Of a stretch of DNA of 64,000 nt, positions 49,226 to 59,161 are shown in pieces. The stretch covers positions 5,890,001-5,954,000 of the forward strand of contig NW_025408668.1 of assembly GCF_020360975.1 (NCBI RefSeq), written 5' to 3'. The notes under the pieces are model-generated. The model searched no databases. It saw only the letters and a list, made by a program, of their open reading frames with translations, and was not told the origin of the DNA. The position numbers and the translations under genes are program-made. The first letter of the stretch is position 1, and each line of letters opens with the position of its first letter. Source of the DNA: Hirsutella rhossiliensis (lineage: Eukaryota; Ascomycota; Sordariomycetes; Hypocreales; Ophiocordycipitaceae).

Positions 49226-50971
49226 CTAACCGCGAAATCTCTTATACGAACCGCCGAGTCGTTCCAGCTCTTCCTCCCCGAGCACAAGGCTGTTCGTGTA
49301 TTCCGCTGGTACATGTGAGGATTCAGTCGCGCCACGGTCAGTGCCGGTACCAGCCGGGTCGTGTGGTACTTTGGGAACATGCTTGGTCGTCGGTCCGGAA
49401 GCGTCGCTGGACTTTCTTGGAGAGCCGACTACTTGAAACGCATTGACAGGCGCGGCCTCGACAGTTGAGCCAGCTTGGCCCTGCCGCAGTGTCGGAGACG
49501 CGGGAGGGCCGCACTGCACGTGGCGCGGAGTCGGAGGGAGTGACCGGTCTGGGGGCGGACCAGGCTGAGCGAGGCCGACGGCCTGGAATGGTAAGTGGTA
49601 CTGGCGGGGAGTTTTGGGTAGGGCAGCCATGCTGCGGTCGGCTGACGTTGTTTTGGTAGGAGCGGCGGCACTGGTCGCTGTTGGCCCATTGGCGGCAATC
49701 ATCGGGCTGTTTCGTATTGTCTGGCCGGACTTAAGTGGAGGCTCAGACCCGGGCGTAGCTCCAGTTCCCGGAGAGCGGCCCCCGTCGTCCTTGACCGAGA
49801 GCGCCTTCTGACATAAAGAGACCATCTCGGTGGCAGAAGCAACCGAGGAGCGCAGAGACGAAAGGGGATGCCCCTGCCGTTCACAGTCCTTTGCGTCATA
49901 TCTAGGCCACCGGCCCATCTTTGTGAGCAGAAGCTTGCGCTCCTGAAGGCGGGGCGGTGGGATCAGCAGCATATCGTCCAGGCTCGCGGGCTGGGTCGTT
50001 GGTGAGACCAGAGGCGTTGGAGAATCAGTCACTGCCGGGCCGCCCCGACCCTTGGCGAAATTGCCGAGGCCTGCCCTCGAGCGCGAGCAGCGTCTGAAGC
50101 GAAGATGCCAGTAGATGGCGGCGAAAATGACAGCCACTCCTGCAGTCACGGCCAAGGCGATGCCAACGGCGGCGGCAACGGGTGGTCCGCCTGGGCTTTT
50201 CGCTTCAGGGCTAGCCTCTGCGCGGACCGAGCCAGCGGCAAGTGAGGTAGGCCTACCTAGGGGACGCGCCCCAACAGTCGAAGTCCCTCGCGTGGGAAAC
50301 GAAGCTTCGACACTAGTGAATTGCGATCGAGCCATGCCATGATCGTTACCCTCCATAATGCCAGAGGGACTTGGTAAGAAAGATTTGGCGGCTGTGAAGA
50401 GTGAACCTGTAGAGATACAGGGGCAGCTGTAAGTCGCATCCGGCGGCCCCGGGTCGACTATGCCGTGATATCCGATGCTACGCAAACCCTTAGAACAACC
50501 GAAGGAAACGGACTTCTAGCCGAAAAGGAAGTTTTACTTTTGACAAGCGTTCGTCAGCCAGTTGACGTTTGCTAGGAAAGGAAGGACGGTCAGCATCCGG
50601 TGAATGCAGCGCAGCGCAAGGCACTCACGATCTCTACCTCTGCCTCCTCGGTTCTCAACTCCGCAGATCTGCGAATCGCAGCAATAGAGAGTGCGCAAAG
50701 CTCGGCTGCTCCCGAAGCGGCGAGGGTCTGCGAGTGTCTCACACACCTCACTCAGCGATGCGTTGTTGGGCGCGATGGCCTGGAGTAATTGCAGCCGGCA
50801 GGTTGCCACGCACGCCGGGGCATCCAGAACGTCGGCAGCCAAATATCCCCAGCGTTGAGAGGTGCACTTTTCTCGAGTCATGGGAATATTTGGACAGTTA
50901 GTGAAGGTTGCAGCAAGGCTTGGGGAGAAGTCGAGATGAAAAGAAGGGGTAGAATCCAGGTCGATGGGCAT
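49226..50971 (-). CDS. Putative single-pass membrane protein with Cys-rich outer domain; N-terminus uncertain
   Basis: Four exons are proposed: 50971-50747, 50668-50638, 50571-50538 and 50477-49226, with introns of 78, 66 and 60 nt. Together they keep one frame and give 513 residues. The outer part has eight Cys (NCPN, EKC, PACVATC, ICGV, NACQN, YSCPC) and Asn-x-Ser/Thr sites, then a Ser/Thr/Pro-rich stalk. One membrane span follows at about 197-219 (VAAAVGIALAVTAGVAVIFAAIYW), ended by basic residues HLRFRRCSRSR. The cytosolic tail is long, Pro/Ser-rich and likely disordered, ending in an acidic LVLGEEELERLGG motif. The layout resembles fungal surface sensors and CFEM-like proteins, but the Cys spacing is not a standard CFEM. 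No signal peptide follows the start used here; the ATG at 50879-50881 is an alternative, and an upstream exon may be missing. Confidence 0.6.
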
Positions 50972-52456
50972 CGGCGACGCGGCAGGGAGGGGGTGAAGGT
51001 GGGACAGCAGCGGAAGACGCCACGCCGGTCGAAGCCATGTACTGCAACATGGTGGGTGACGAGATGTGCCTGGAGGCAGAGCAGCAGGGCGGGCGGAAAA
51101 GCAAGCCGGCAGACGACTTGTCTGCTGTACGGTGAGGTGTCGGACTCGGACTCCGGTTACACGGCCGCTGCAGGGCGCAGCTGTCGGCGGTGCCGGGAAA
51201 CGAGTGGACGGCGATGATGTAGGGCAGCAGGGGCCCCCAAAGGCATTGCTTGGCGCTCGATGCCGGACTCCAGCGGGACGGGGCGGTCGAGGAAAGGCAG
51301 ATGGCTGGCCCGGTTCGGGTACCTCGCAGCTCCACGTCAGCCGCAGAGGATGGCTGGCGCTTGGTCTGCTCGCTCGGCGGTCCGTCTGGGCGGCCGCCCA
51401 TCTTTGCCGGGCGGTTGTTAGCCTGTATGACGGAGAGGGCGTTTTGCTCTTCTCCCATGGTTGCTGTCGATGGAAGAGGGAGGGACCCTGGACTGGCGCA
51501 TTGGCGGGGGGTGTGCGACGCAGGGATCTGCGAGATGGCGGTGCTGAGGGTCAAGATGGACAAGGGAAAGGAAAAAAGAAAGGTCACGATGGCGGAGAGG
51601 ACGGCGGAGAGGATGGTCGAGTGTGGTACAAAGTACATCAAGAGGTTAAAGTGGTCGCAGGGCAGGAACCAGCCTCTCGTTCCGGCCTGTTCGTCAATGT
51701 CCAGCTCTGCAGGCTCTTCAGCTCTCCTGTGGCGCGGGCGAATTGGGCTCCGGACGGGCTGCAGGAGCCATGTGTAACTGGCGTCGTCGGGACACGAGGT
51801 CGGGAATGCCCAGTTGCCTCTCGGCCGATCGCCGCTGGTGCAGCATCTTGATCGATAGGCAGGTACCGGGGCCCACGCAATCGGCCAAACTGCAGTTCAT
51901 GTACCCGGCTAGCTCCACCCGTGAGGTGTCTTAGCGCCCCCCCCCCCAGTGGTTCGCACCTCGAACCTCGGCTCCTCGTCTGAGAACGGCATCTGCTCTT
52001 CGATTTCGGCCTCGAACACGGCTAGGTAGCTTCAACTTCATATACCCACTCATCTTCCATGACCGTGTATTCGCCTCCTCCAAGCGTCTAGCCTGACCAA
52101 AGTTCGTAGCGTTCATGCAAAGACTCTTTGACGAAAGCTTCAGCTCCCTCTGTAGGAAAGCAGGATGTCGCAGAGCAGTGGCGGGACCTCAACTCTCTTC
52201 AGTGGCCTCACATACAAGCATACAAGCCGACATATAGGGCCCCATTGGATCGGCGCTGCATATAAATACGGCCTCATTCCCCCAATTCTGCATGCATCAT
52301 TGCTGATTCACTGGTGAGGCCGCCATTGACTTCTGCAAGTGCTCTCAAACGCCGTTGAACACCAACGCCAGACCGCTCGCTCCCCGCCCCCCACCAAGCC
52401 CACCGCCACCAACCGCCGCCGCATTGATCCCCAAATCACCATCGCAAACGCCCGCC
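50972..52456. other. Divergent intergenic region
   Basis: This is the promoter space between the minus-strand membrane protein gene and the plus-strand SDR gene. A minus-strand ORF (50898-51641) begins with a hydrophobic, signal-like stretch but continues as random Ser/Pro/Arg sequence, and I do not accept it as a gene. The SDR promoter carries a TATA element at 52261. Confidence 0.45.
52261..52268 (+). promoter_or_regulatory. TATA box of the SDR gene
   Basis: TATAAATA lies 196 bp before the proposed ATG at 52457. It is the only strong TATA-type match in that promoter. Confidence 0.5.
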
Positions 52457-53506
52457 ATGCCAGACCAACACGCCCAGCGTCCTCAATCCGACCTCCCACC
52501 CATCCGCAAGGTCGCCCCGGGCTCCAGCGCTACCCGGGCCCTGGGCAAGGTCGTCATTATCACCGGTACACGCGCACATACGCCTGCTCGTCTTGCTATG
52601 CCATGCTGATGAAGGATCACGGCTCGAGCCAGGCGCCAACTCGCCCCTGGGCATCGGCCGGGCGTCGGCTCACCAGTTTGCCGAGAGCGGCGCCCGCGCC
52701 CTCTACCTCTGTGACTATGACGACACCCACCTCGACTCCCATCGCCGCGAGCTCACCGCCGCGTTTCCCTCGGTCGACGTCCACCCTCGCTGCTTCGACG
52801 CCGCCGACGACGCCCAGGTCAAGGCCGTCGTCGCCGATGCCCTGCACCGCTATGGCCGGCTTGACGTCTTCTTTGCCAATGCCGGCGTGACGGGCAACAA
52901 TGTCGTCTTTAGCCAGTGCACCGACGACGAGTTCATGTCCGTCCTGAGGACCAACACGCTCAGGTGCGCCACTCCTCCCTACGCTACGTGGCTTTTGGTC
53001 GTGTCGGGGCGGAAGCCGCCTCGAAGCTAACGCCCGTCATACTCCGCAGCGTCTTCCTGGCTGCCAAGCACGCAGCCCCAGCCATGACCAAGACGTCGAC
53101 AGACAAGGCCACGCCTGGCGGCAGCATCGTCGCAACCGCTTCCGTGGCCGGCCTCCGGTCCAACGCCGGCCCCCCGCACTACTCTGCCTCCAAGGCCGCC
53201 GTCATCTCGCTCGCCCAGACCATGGCCTTCCAGCTGGCCCGCACCGGCGTCCGCGTCAACGCCGTGTGCCCGGGCCTCATCGAGACGGCCATGACGGCCC
53301 CCATCTACGACGCCGCCCGCGCCCGCGGCACCGAGGGCAATATCGGCCAGCTCAACCCGACCAAGCGCGGCGGCCAAGCTGACGAGGTGGCCCGCGTCGT
53401 CCTCTTCCTCGGCAGCGACGAGAGCAGCTACGTCAACGGCCAGGCCTGGGCTGTTGACGGCGGGCTGAGCGCCGGTCATCCATACGTGCCGTCCAAGCTA
53501 TCGTAG
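52457..53506 (+). CDS. Classical short-chain dehydrogenase/reductase (SDR)
   Basis: Exons 52457-52565, 52633-52963 and 53050-53506 give 298 residues. The ATG at 52457 (MPDQHAQ) fits best: it leaves a short leader before the first Rossmann strand GKVVIITG. The first intron splits the Gly-rich NAD(P)-binding motif TGANSPLGIG at Gly37. The NAG motif (FFANAGV) lies near 117. The catalytic triad is Ser178, Tyr191 and Lys195 (VATASVAG, HYSASK), and RVNAVCPGLIETAM follows. The end has the usual SDR stretch VNGQAWAVDGG. An acidic residue in CDYDD after strand 2 favours NAD(H). The C-terminus reads SKL plus one extra Ser, so it is not a valid PTS1 as sequenced. Substrate unknown; no biosynthetic cluster surrounds it. 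Confidence 0.93.
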
Positions 53507-55435
53507 GGGTGTCCGCCCCATGTCGTGCTTGATACCCTGCCTCAAGAGGGCTAAACACAGTTCCCTGTCACATTCTCGCCGCTTTGCTGTCTCAGCCTTG
53601 TGAGGGCGTCGTGTGCGTGTGTGCCCTGTTTGGAAACATGCCGCGCGGCCCCAACGGCCCCTCCCTCTGTCTTTCTCTATCCCTCTGGCTCGGCAAATGG
53701 CGAAAGCTCTCCGCAACTCGGTCGAGCTAGAAAGCTAGGCGCTTCAAAGCCCGATGCCGAATTATGCCGTGGTGGGTCTGCGGGCATACGTACCATCTCG
53801 CCGAATAACGGTCTACTCCGCGTGCATATCGATGGTAGCATGGGTTGCTTGGTTGCAGATGGCTTGACTGCCCATGCTTGCCGGCCGGGGCAATCCGACT
53901 GCCAGATCGGGCGTTGTGCCGTTGGAGGGGGAGGGAAGAGCTGTCATTACTCGTGTGCCTTATCCATGTGATGAAATCAAATCAGTCTCTCACGGCTTGC
54001 ATGGTGGCAGACATGGTCTCATGGCATCACCAACCGGCTCACGGAGACGGCTATACTGGCACAACATCTCATGACCTTTGGCTCGCTCGGCATGTGGGCG
54101 GGCAGGCTGCTGCATCGCCTCGGAACAGAAACATGCCCTGTCCGCCGCCAGTGGGGTTCGCCAAGGTGTGTCCGCGTTTGTGTGTTTCTTCATTTACTGT
54201 TTCTGACTAGTTTTCCTCTTCTTCGTGATTGCTAATCGACAACATCGCCTTGCCTCGGGCCCATGGGTATTATTTGGCTTCCAAGCTGGTCATGGCCCTC
54301 GTCCCGCCCTCAGAAGAACGTCAAGTGGTTGCGAACAAGGTCGGCCAATCGCACATCTGCCGTTTGAAGAGCAGCCCTGCTTTCCGCGTCTTCCAAGTCT
54401 TGACAGCAGGCAACATAACAAAGGGCCCCTTGGCCATGTCCCGAACCAGCATCCCACGGGCAAACCTGGAACCTGCACCAAGGATTTGTCCGTGCTGCCC
54501 TCGTCCATTTACGTAGGTGTACGGGGTAAAGCCCCCCCTTTCCATCGCCCAGCTTGATCGCTGTGATCGGGAGCTTGTTCATACCTCCATGCTCGATATG
54601 CCCTCCACCGGCACTACTCCAGCGTTGCAGCCGCGGCCCTAGAGCGCCCTTCGAACCTCCTTATCCCCTACATCCTCACGTGCATACTCTTACATACATA
54701 CGCACGCACGCACGCACGCACAGGCATATAGTATCGCAGACACATGGAAACCGGGTGGGCGGGCCGACTAGAGGCCCTCCCCCTTCATCTCCCGAGCCCC
54801 GTGCCGTAGTAAGGCCATACGCACGCTGCCCTCAATGTGGAGAGCACAAAGCACCTCGCTGCACTGTCCCTTTGTCGAGGCGCCTCTCCATGCCATTGAA
54901 CCCTTGGCCTGTTGCGAGACTACCAGTCCCCCGCCCAAGTAGAATGAGAGAAGCCCCAATCGACGTGCCAAGGACTGCGATTCCTCGCCGCCGCTCCCGA
55001 GCCGTTACACAGCCCATGGCACCGACCAAGGCCATCGCCATCGGCCTCGACATGACGGAGAAGACGCCTAAACGGGAAAGGGGGGCAGGCGTCGGCGACG
55101 AGGAACGGGGGCCCAGAGACGCAAGAGCCAGAAAAGTGGCCAGCACGCAAGTGAACCAACGGAACGGGCCAAGGACAATTCCATTCTCACCACCTTGTCT
55201 TCGGAAAGGGGGTCCTTGCTGCCGCGCTCATCTCGTCACCCTCTCCGTTCCTTAGCCGCTACTCAAGTGGCCGGGTATAAAGCATGCGTCTTCATCCCAC
55301 GAGTTTGCTTCGACTGGCCGGCTCACATATCCTCCTCACTCTTCTCGTCACTGCCGCCTGCCGCCTGGTATCGAGTTGCATTCCCGAGTTCCTTTGTTTG
55401 AAACAAAGTTTCAAGTCTCCCTTCAGCATATCAGT
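53507..55435. other. Intergenic region, no gene seen
   Basis: This 1.9-kb gap lies between the SDR gene and the dioxygenase-like gene. It holds a CGCA/CGCACA short repeat near 54700-54722 and the TATA box of the next gene. No coding support. Confidence 0.5.
55276..55281 (+). promoter_or_regulatory. TATA box of the dioxygenase-like gene
   Basis: TATAAA lies 160 bp before the ATG at 55436, within a GGGTATAAAGC context. Confidence 0.5.
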
Positions 55436-56577
55436 ATGACCAAGCTGTCGACGCTCGCCGCCGTGTTGGCTCTCTTCGCCGGCGTCCTTGGCCACCCCAG
55501 CACCCCAGAGGGTATCCGCGCGGCCCTCGAGACACGGAGTCGCGTCACCGCTCATTCCAGGCGTGCGCTGGAAAAGTGTGCCAATGATCCAGAAGCCTTG
55601 GCTCTTAGAGACCGCGCCGTCGCTCGCCGGGCTGCCAAGGCACACGCTCTCCGCACAAAGCGAGGCCTCGACAGCTGTGCGGACCCCTTGCACCTTGTTC
55701 TCCGACATAGTCGTCGCGTTCCCCGCCGTGTCCGTCTTGCTGACTCGTTGCCACAGCCCTCGTACGCCGTGCTGATAGGGAGTCGCTTGAGAAGTGGTCA
55801 GACATATCCCACAACCAGTCGTCCAAGGGGTACAAGCTCGACACGGCTCTGAAGACCATCTTCACCTCCAATGCCACCTGCACCCTCGTCCCAGAAACCA
55901 TCATCGGCCCATACTATGTCGAGGGTGAGCGCATCCGCACCAACCTCACCGATGGCCAGGCCGGCGCTGCAACCCACCTAGACTTCCAGTTCATCGATAT
56001 CAACACCTGCAAGCCCATCCCCGAGCTCATCATCGACATCTGGCATGCCAACGCGACGGGCGTGTATTCGGGCGTTTCCGCAAAGGGCCAAGGCGGCCTG
56101 GACAGCACCCATGGCCGAGGCGTCCAGAAGACCGATAAAGAGGGAGTTGTCCAGTTTGACACGGTGTTTCCGGGCCATTATGTAGGTCGCACCAACCACT
56201 TCCACGTCATGTCTACCACCGGCGCCAAAGTCTTGCCCAACGGCACGTTCCAAGGTGGCACCGCTCAGCACATCGGTCAGACATACTTTGACGAAGCTCT
56301 TATCAAGGCTGTCGAAGCCGGCGAGCCATACAACCAAAACAAGCAGCCGGCTACATCCAACGCCGAGGATGGGAACTCGGCCGATGAGGCCACGCCCGAG
56401 TACGACCCCTTTATGAATTATGTATACCTTGGTGAGCAGCCGTCGGACGGTCTGCTCTTGTGGACTACCATTGCCATCGACCCTGCCGCCGACTATAACA
56501 GGCATCGGACTGCAGCCGCTCACTGGCACCCTGAAGGTGGCGTCGACCAGTCACACCGCAGGGGTTCGCCCAAATAA
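55436..56577 (+). CDS. Secreted intradiol dioxygenase-like protein
   Basis: Exons 55436-55676 and 55757-56577 (80-nt intron, GTGCGG donor) give 353 residues. The N-terminus is a clear signal peptide (LSTLAAVLALFAGVLG) followed by a basic, Arg-rich propeptide-like region. The catalytic fold starts near residue 125 with PETIIGPYYVEGE, whose Tyr is one of the Fe(III) ligands. It continues with DIWHANATGVYSG, and FPGHYVGRTNHFHV (about 217-230) holds the second Tyr and the His ligands. This is the extracellular intradiol ring-cleavage dioxygenase-like family of filamentous fungi, which acts on catechol-type compounds. The natural substrate is unknown. Several Asn-x-Thr/Ser sites are present. Its 3' end faces that of ORC6, 117 bp away. 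Confidence 0.9.
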
Positions 56578-56694
56578 GGCAGCGCAGGCTTGGGATTTCG
56601 GAAACAACAACGTCGCAGAGAGCGAGGCAAGCTCATATTGTATAGAAGTAGTGCCATCGGATGGGGCTGGTACTTGATGGCGTCAAATAGCAAC

Positions 56695-57853
56695 TCAGGA
56701 GCCAACCTTGACAGGTTGGTTAATCCTTGAAAGCATTTTTTCCTTCCACATCTTGTAGTCCGATCTCCGGGCTTCGCTTAATAAGTCGTATTTATCCTGT
56801 AGCATCATGTCTGCTCGACGAGCCGGAATCTGGACACCGGAATCGTGGTCCTCTTGGTCCATTATTTCGAAGTCGACTCCCCGGGCTGAGGCGACATCGG
56901 CGATGCCCTTGTACCAGTCACCTGTGAGCCAGTCTCTGTCATTGACGTGGGCCACTGCCGCATCGAACTCTCTCGACTTGAGAGTCTTCCACCCAAGCCA
57001 AAAGTCGCCTTCGCCGACATGGTTGGCCTTGACGTCGGCTCTTGCCCGGCCCAGTTGTGCAAGAATTTCCTTGCGCAGCGGGACATAGCCCTGGCGGTCT
57101 ATGGTCGGATCGGCAGAGTCGATGGCTCGGACACGCATGACGACGAAGAAAAAGATAACGGCAACCAAGTCTGCAGCATGATTGGATACCCAAATCTCCT
57201 CATTGCTCTGAGCAAGGACGAACTCGATGCCCGCCAACACTGAAGGAGCAAATTCGTCGTTCCCAGTCTCGGCACACAGAAATCTTGCGACAGGCTGGAC
57301 CCAAGGGTACAGACCGGGGGTCGAGGGAGGGAGCGCGTCTCTCCTCCATGCCGACGACCTCGTTGGAGTTTGCGGACCGGGCTTTCGGAACTGTGACAGG
57401 GCGCTCTCTCTGCTTGGAGTGCCTCTGGACGGCAGCGGTCGCGACTTGGTGGCCGGCGAGAGTTCTGAGTTGGCATTCCGTGTTCGTGAAGCCCGCGGCG
57501 TGGCCGAGGGGTTTGGGAGGATATTGTCGAGGTGTGTATAGAGACGCTTGTAGATGCGGGGAGGGATTGGTGGTCGCGGCTCAATGGGTGGGAGGTCAAG
57601 AGCAATCTTCAGCCTGCAAGGGCTTGTCAGCCTCGTCCTCGCAGATGTATTCACGGTCATGTGTAGCGCACCGCTCACAGGCCAAGTTGGCACAGGCATA
57701 GTGTCGGGCAACCTCCTCGTCGGCCTTCAGGGTGCTCGCCCTGTTCCGAGACTGCGCCAGCAAAGACCCGGCCAGCTCCACCAGTGACGGCGGGAGCTCC
57801 GGGCCATGTGCGGGAATCAAGGAGAGCAGAGCCTGCTCGATTGGTCTGCTCAT
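56695..57853 (-). CDS. ORC6: Origin recognition complex subunit 6 (ORC6)
   Basis: Exons 57853-57672 and 57613-56695 (58-nt intron) give 366 residues. The N-terminal 95 residues match the fungal ORC6 cyclin/TFIIB-like domain: MSRPIEQALLSLIP, LPPSLVELAGSLLAQSR and ARHYACANLACERLKIALDLP, ending RIYKRLYTHLDNIL. The middle is a basic, Ser/Pro-rich linker with SP/TP sites (possible CDK targets). The C-terminal domain (WVQPVARFLCAE to DWYKGIADVAS) is helical. It carries a hydrophobic stretch, AADLVAVIFFFVVMRVRA, which fits a buried TFIIB-like helix rather than a membrane anchor. ORC6 is needed for MCM loading at origins in the nucleus. The gene is divergent from the EF-hand gene, with 572 bp between the starts. 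Confidence 0.88.
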
Positions 57854-58425
57854 CTTGACGCTTCGAGATGGCGGCGCGCCTCTACCTCCCTCGGCCGGGT
57901 GGTTGGAGTCTCGAGGTCAGGACGCTTGAGGCGGTCTGTTGCCCTCTCGAGCCTCGTCGAAAGCTGAGCCGCCGTCGGTCTTGTGAAGCACAGTGGATGC
58001 ACCGATCCTAGCAACAAGGCTAAAGGAATGTGAGCTGTGCAGCATGCAACATCAAGCTGCGATGCCAGTCTGGGGGGAACAAATCAAGCTGCGGAGGACC
58101 TTTCCAGGTGCGTCCCACCGGCCAAAGGACGCGTCCAGCTATGGACGATAGCGCCGGAACCCCTTTCTGTCGGAGACGCCTGACGACGCTAACATGGCCA
58201 AAGTACCTTGCCCGTACCTCGTTGGCTCACACACGCGAAACACCCGGGTGCACCAGGCCGAACTGTACTCTCTATGTACCCACACACCGCTGTCGTTTGC
58301 GGGCTGGACCTGGGCCAAGGAGGTGCCGACTGTGCTATAAGACTTGGCTCGTCCCGTCCAGCCCGGCAATTGGAGGCGCAATCCCATCAATTGGCCTCGC
58401 ATCCTCCCCCATCGCGCCCCCAACC
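57854..58425. promoter_or_regulatory. Divergent promoter region ORC6 / EF-hand gene
   Basis: These 572 bp separate two divergent start codons. A TATAAG element at 58336-58341 lies 90 bp before the EF-hand ATG. No obvious TATA element serves ORC6. Confidence 0.5.
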
Positions 58426-59127
58426 ATGCGCGCGACCCTCGTCCCTCCGCCTCCCGCCCGAGCCCTGGGTCTGGTCGTCGCCCTCGTCCTCGCCAGCGTC
58501 GTCGCCGCACATGGCGGCGATCACGGCCAGAAGCCCATGGTGGACAAGGACGCCAACTGGATGACCAAACACATGGCCGGCATGTCTCACCACCACCCTG
58601 CTCCCTTCCCGACGCTGACCCCTTGCTTTGCTTCTTGAGCAGAGGAGCACCACATGGGCTCCTGGGACACCGACTCCTTCTTCGCCCTGCACGACTACAA
58701 TGGCGACTCGGTCTGGCAAATCGACGAGATCCAGCGCACCTACGGCCTCATGGACCCGTCCAACAAGGCTCTGACGGTCGAGCGCAAGGCGCAGATCACG
58801 CACGAACTCATGACCTTGCTCGATCACGACGGCGACGGCACCGTCTCCCACCCCGAGTGGTCCGCCTTCATTGCACAGGGCCACACCCTGCCGGACATGG
58901 GCACAGGGCCCGGCCACCACGGCGACGACGAGTACGAGTACGAAATTCACCACTGGGAAAAGTACCACGACGAGAACACAAAGCTCGAGGACCTGACGCA
59001 TCCCGAGGACATTGAGCACTTCAAGATGCACGAGGAACTCGAGAAGGCCCAAGAGCAGCAGGAGGCAATGGACAAGCGGCCCATTATTGAGGAGAACATT
59101 CCAGCCAAGTTCCGCCGGCGGAACTAG
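58426..59127 (+). CDS. Secretory-pathway EF-hand protein, nucleobindin/CREC-like
   Basis: Exons 58426-58579 and 58643-59127 give 212 residues. Joining the frames requires a GC-AG intron (GCATGT donor, GAGCAG acceptor), which restores HMAEEHHMGSWD as in related fungal proteins; no GT donor nearby gives an open frame. A signal peptide covers about residues 1-28 (ALGLVVALVLASVVAA). Two EF-hands follow: DYNGDSVWQIDE and DHDGDGTVSHPE, both with acidic residues at loop positions 1, 3, 5 and 12. The C-terminus is acidic and helical (EYEYEIHHWEKYHDE), like nucleobindin tails, and ends with FRRRN. No HDEL-type signal is present, so retention in the ER is not shown. The likely role is calcium binding in the secretory lumen. 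Confidence 0.88.
58580..58642 (+). other. Non-canonical GC-AG intron in the EF-hand gene
   Basis: A 63-nt intron starting GCATGT and ending GAGCAG, with a GCTGAC branch-like element about 30 nt before the acceptor. It is inferred from the reading frame and from restoration of the conserved EEHH motif. Confidence 0.7.
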
Positions 59128-59161
59128 GTGTTGGCCGGGCTTGTGTACTAATACAACTTGT

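Noticed and set aside
50898..51641. A minus-strand ORF with a hydrophobic, signal-like N-terminus
   Set aside because: After the first 40 residues the sequence is random Ser/Pro/Arg-rich, and it overlaps another frame that encodes the Cys-rich domain. It is kept only as a possible source of an upstream exon.
52457..56577. SDR plus dioxygenase-like gene as a catabolic or secondary-metabolite cluster
   Set aside because: The two genes are 1.9 kb apart, one product is secreted and the other cytosolic, and no transporter, regulator or backbone enzyme is nearby.
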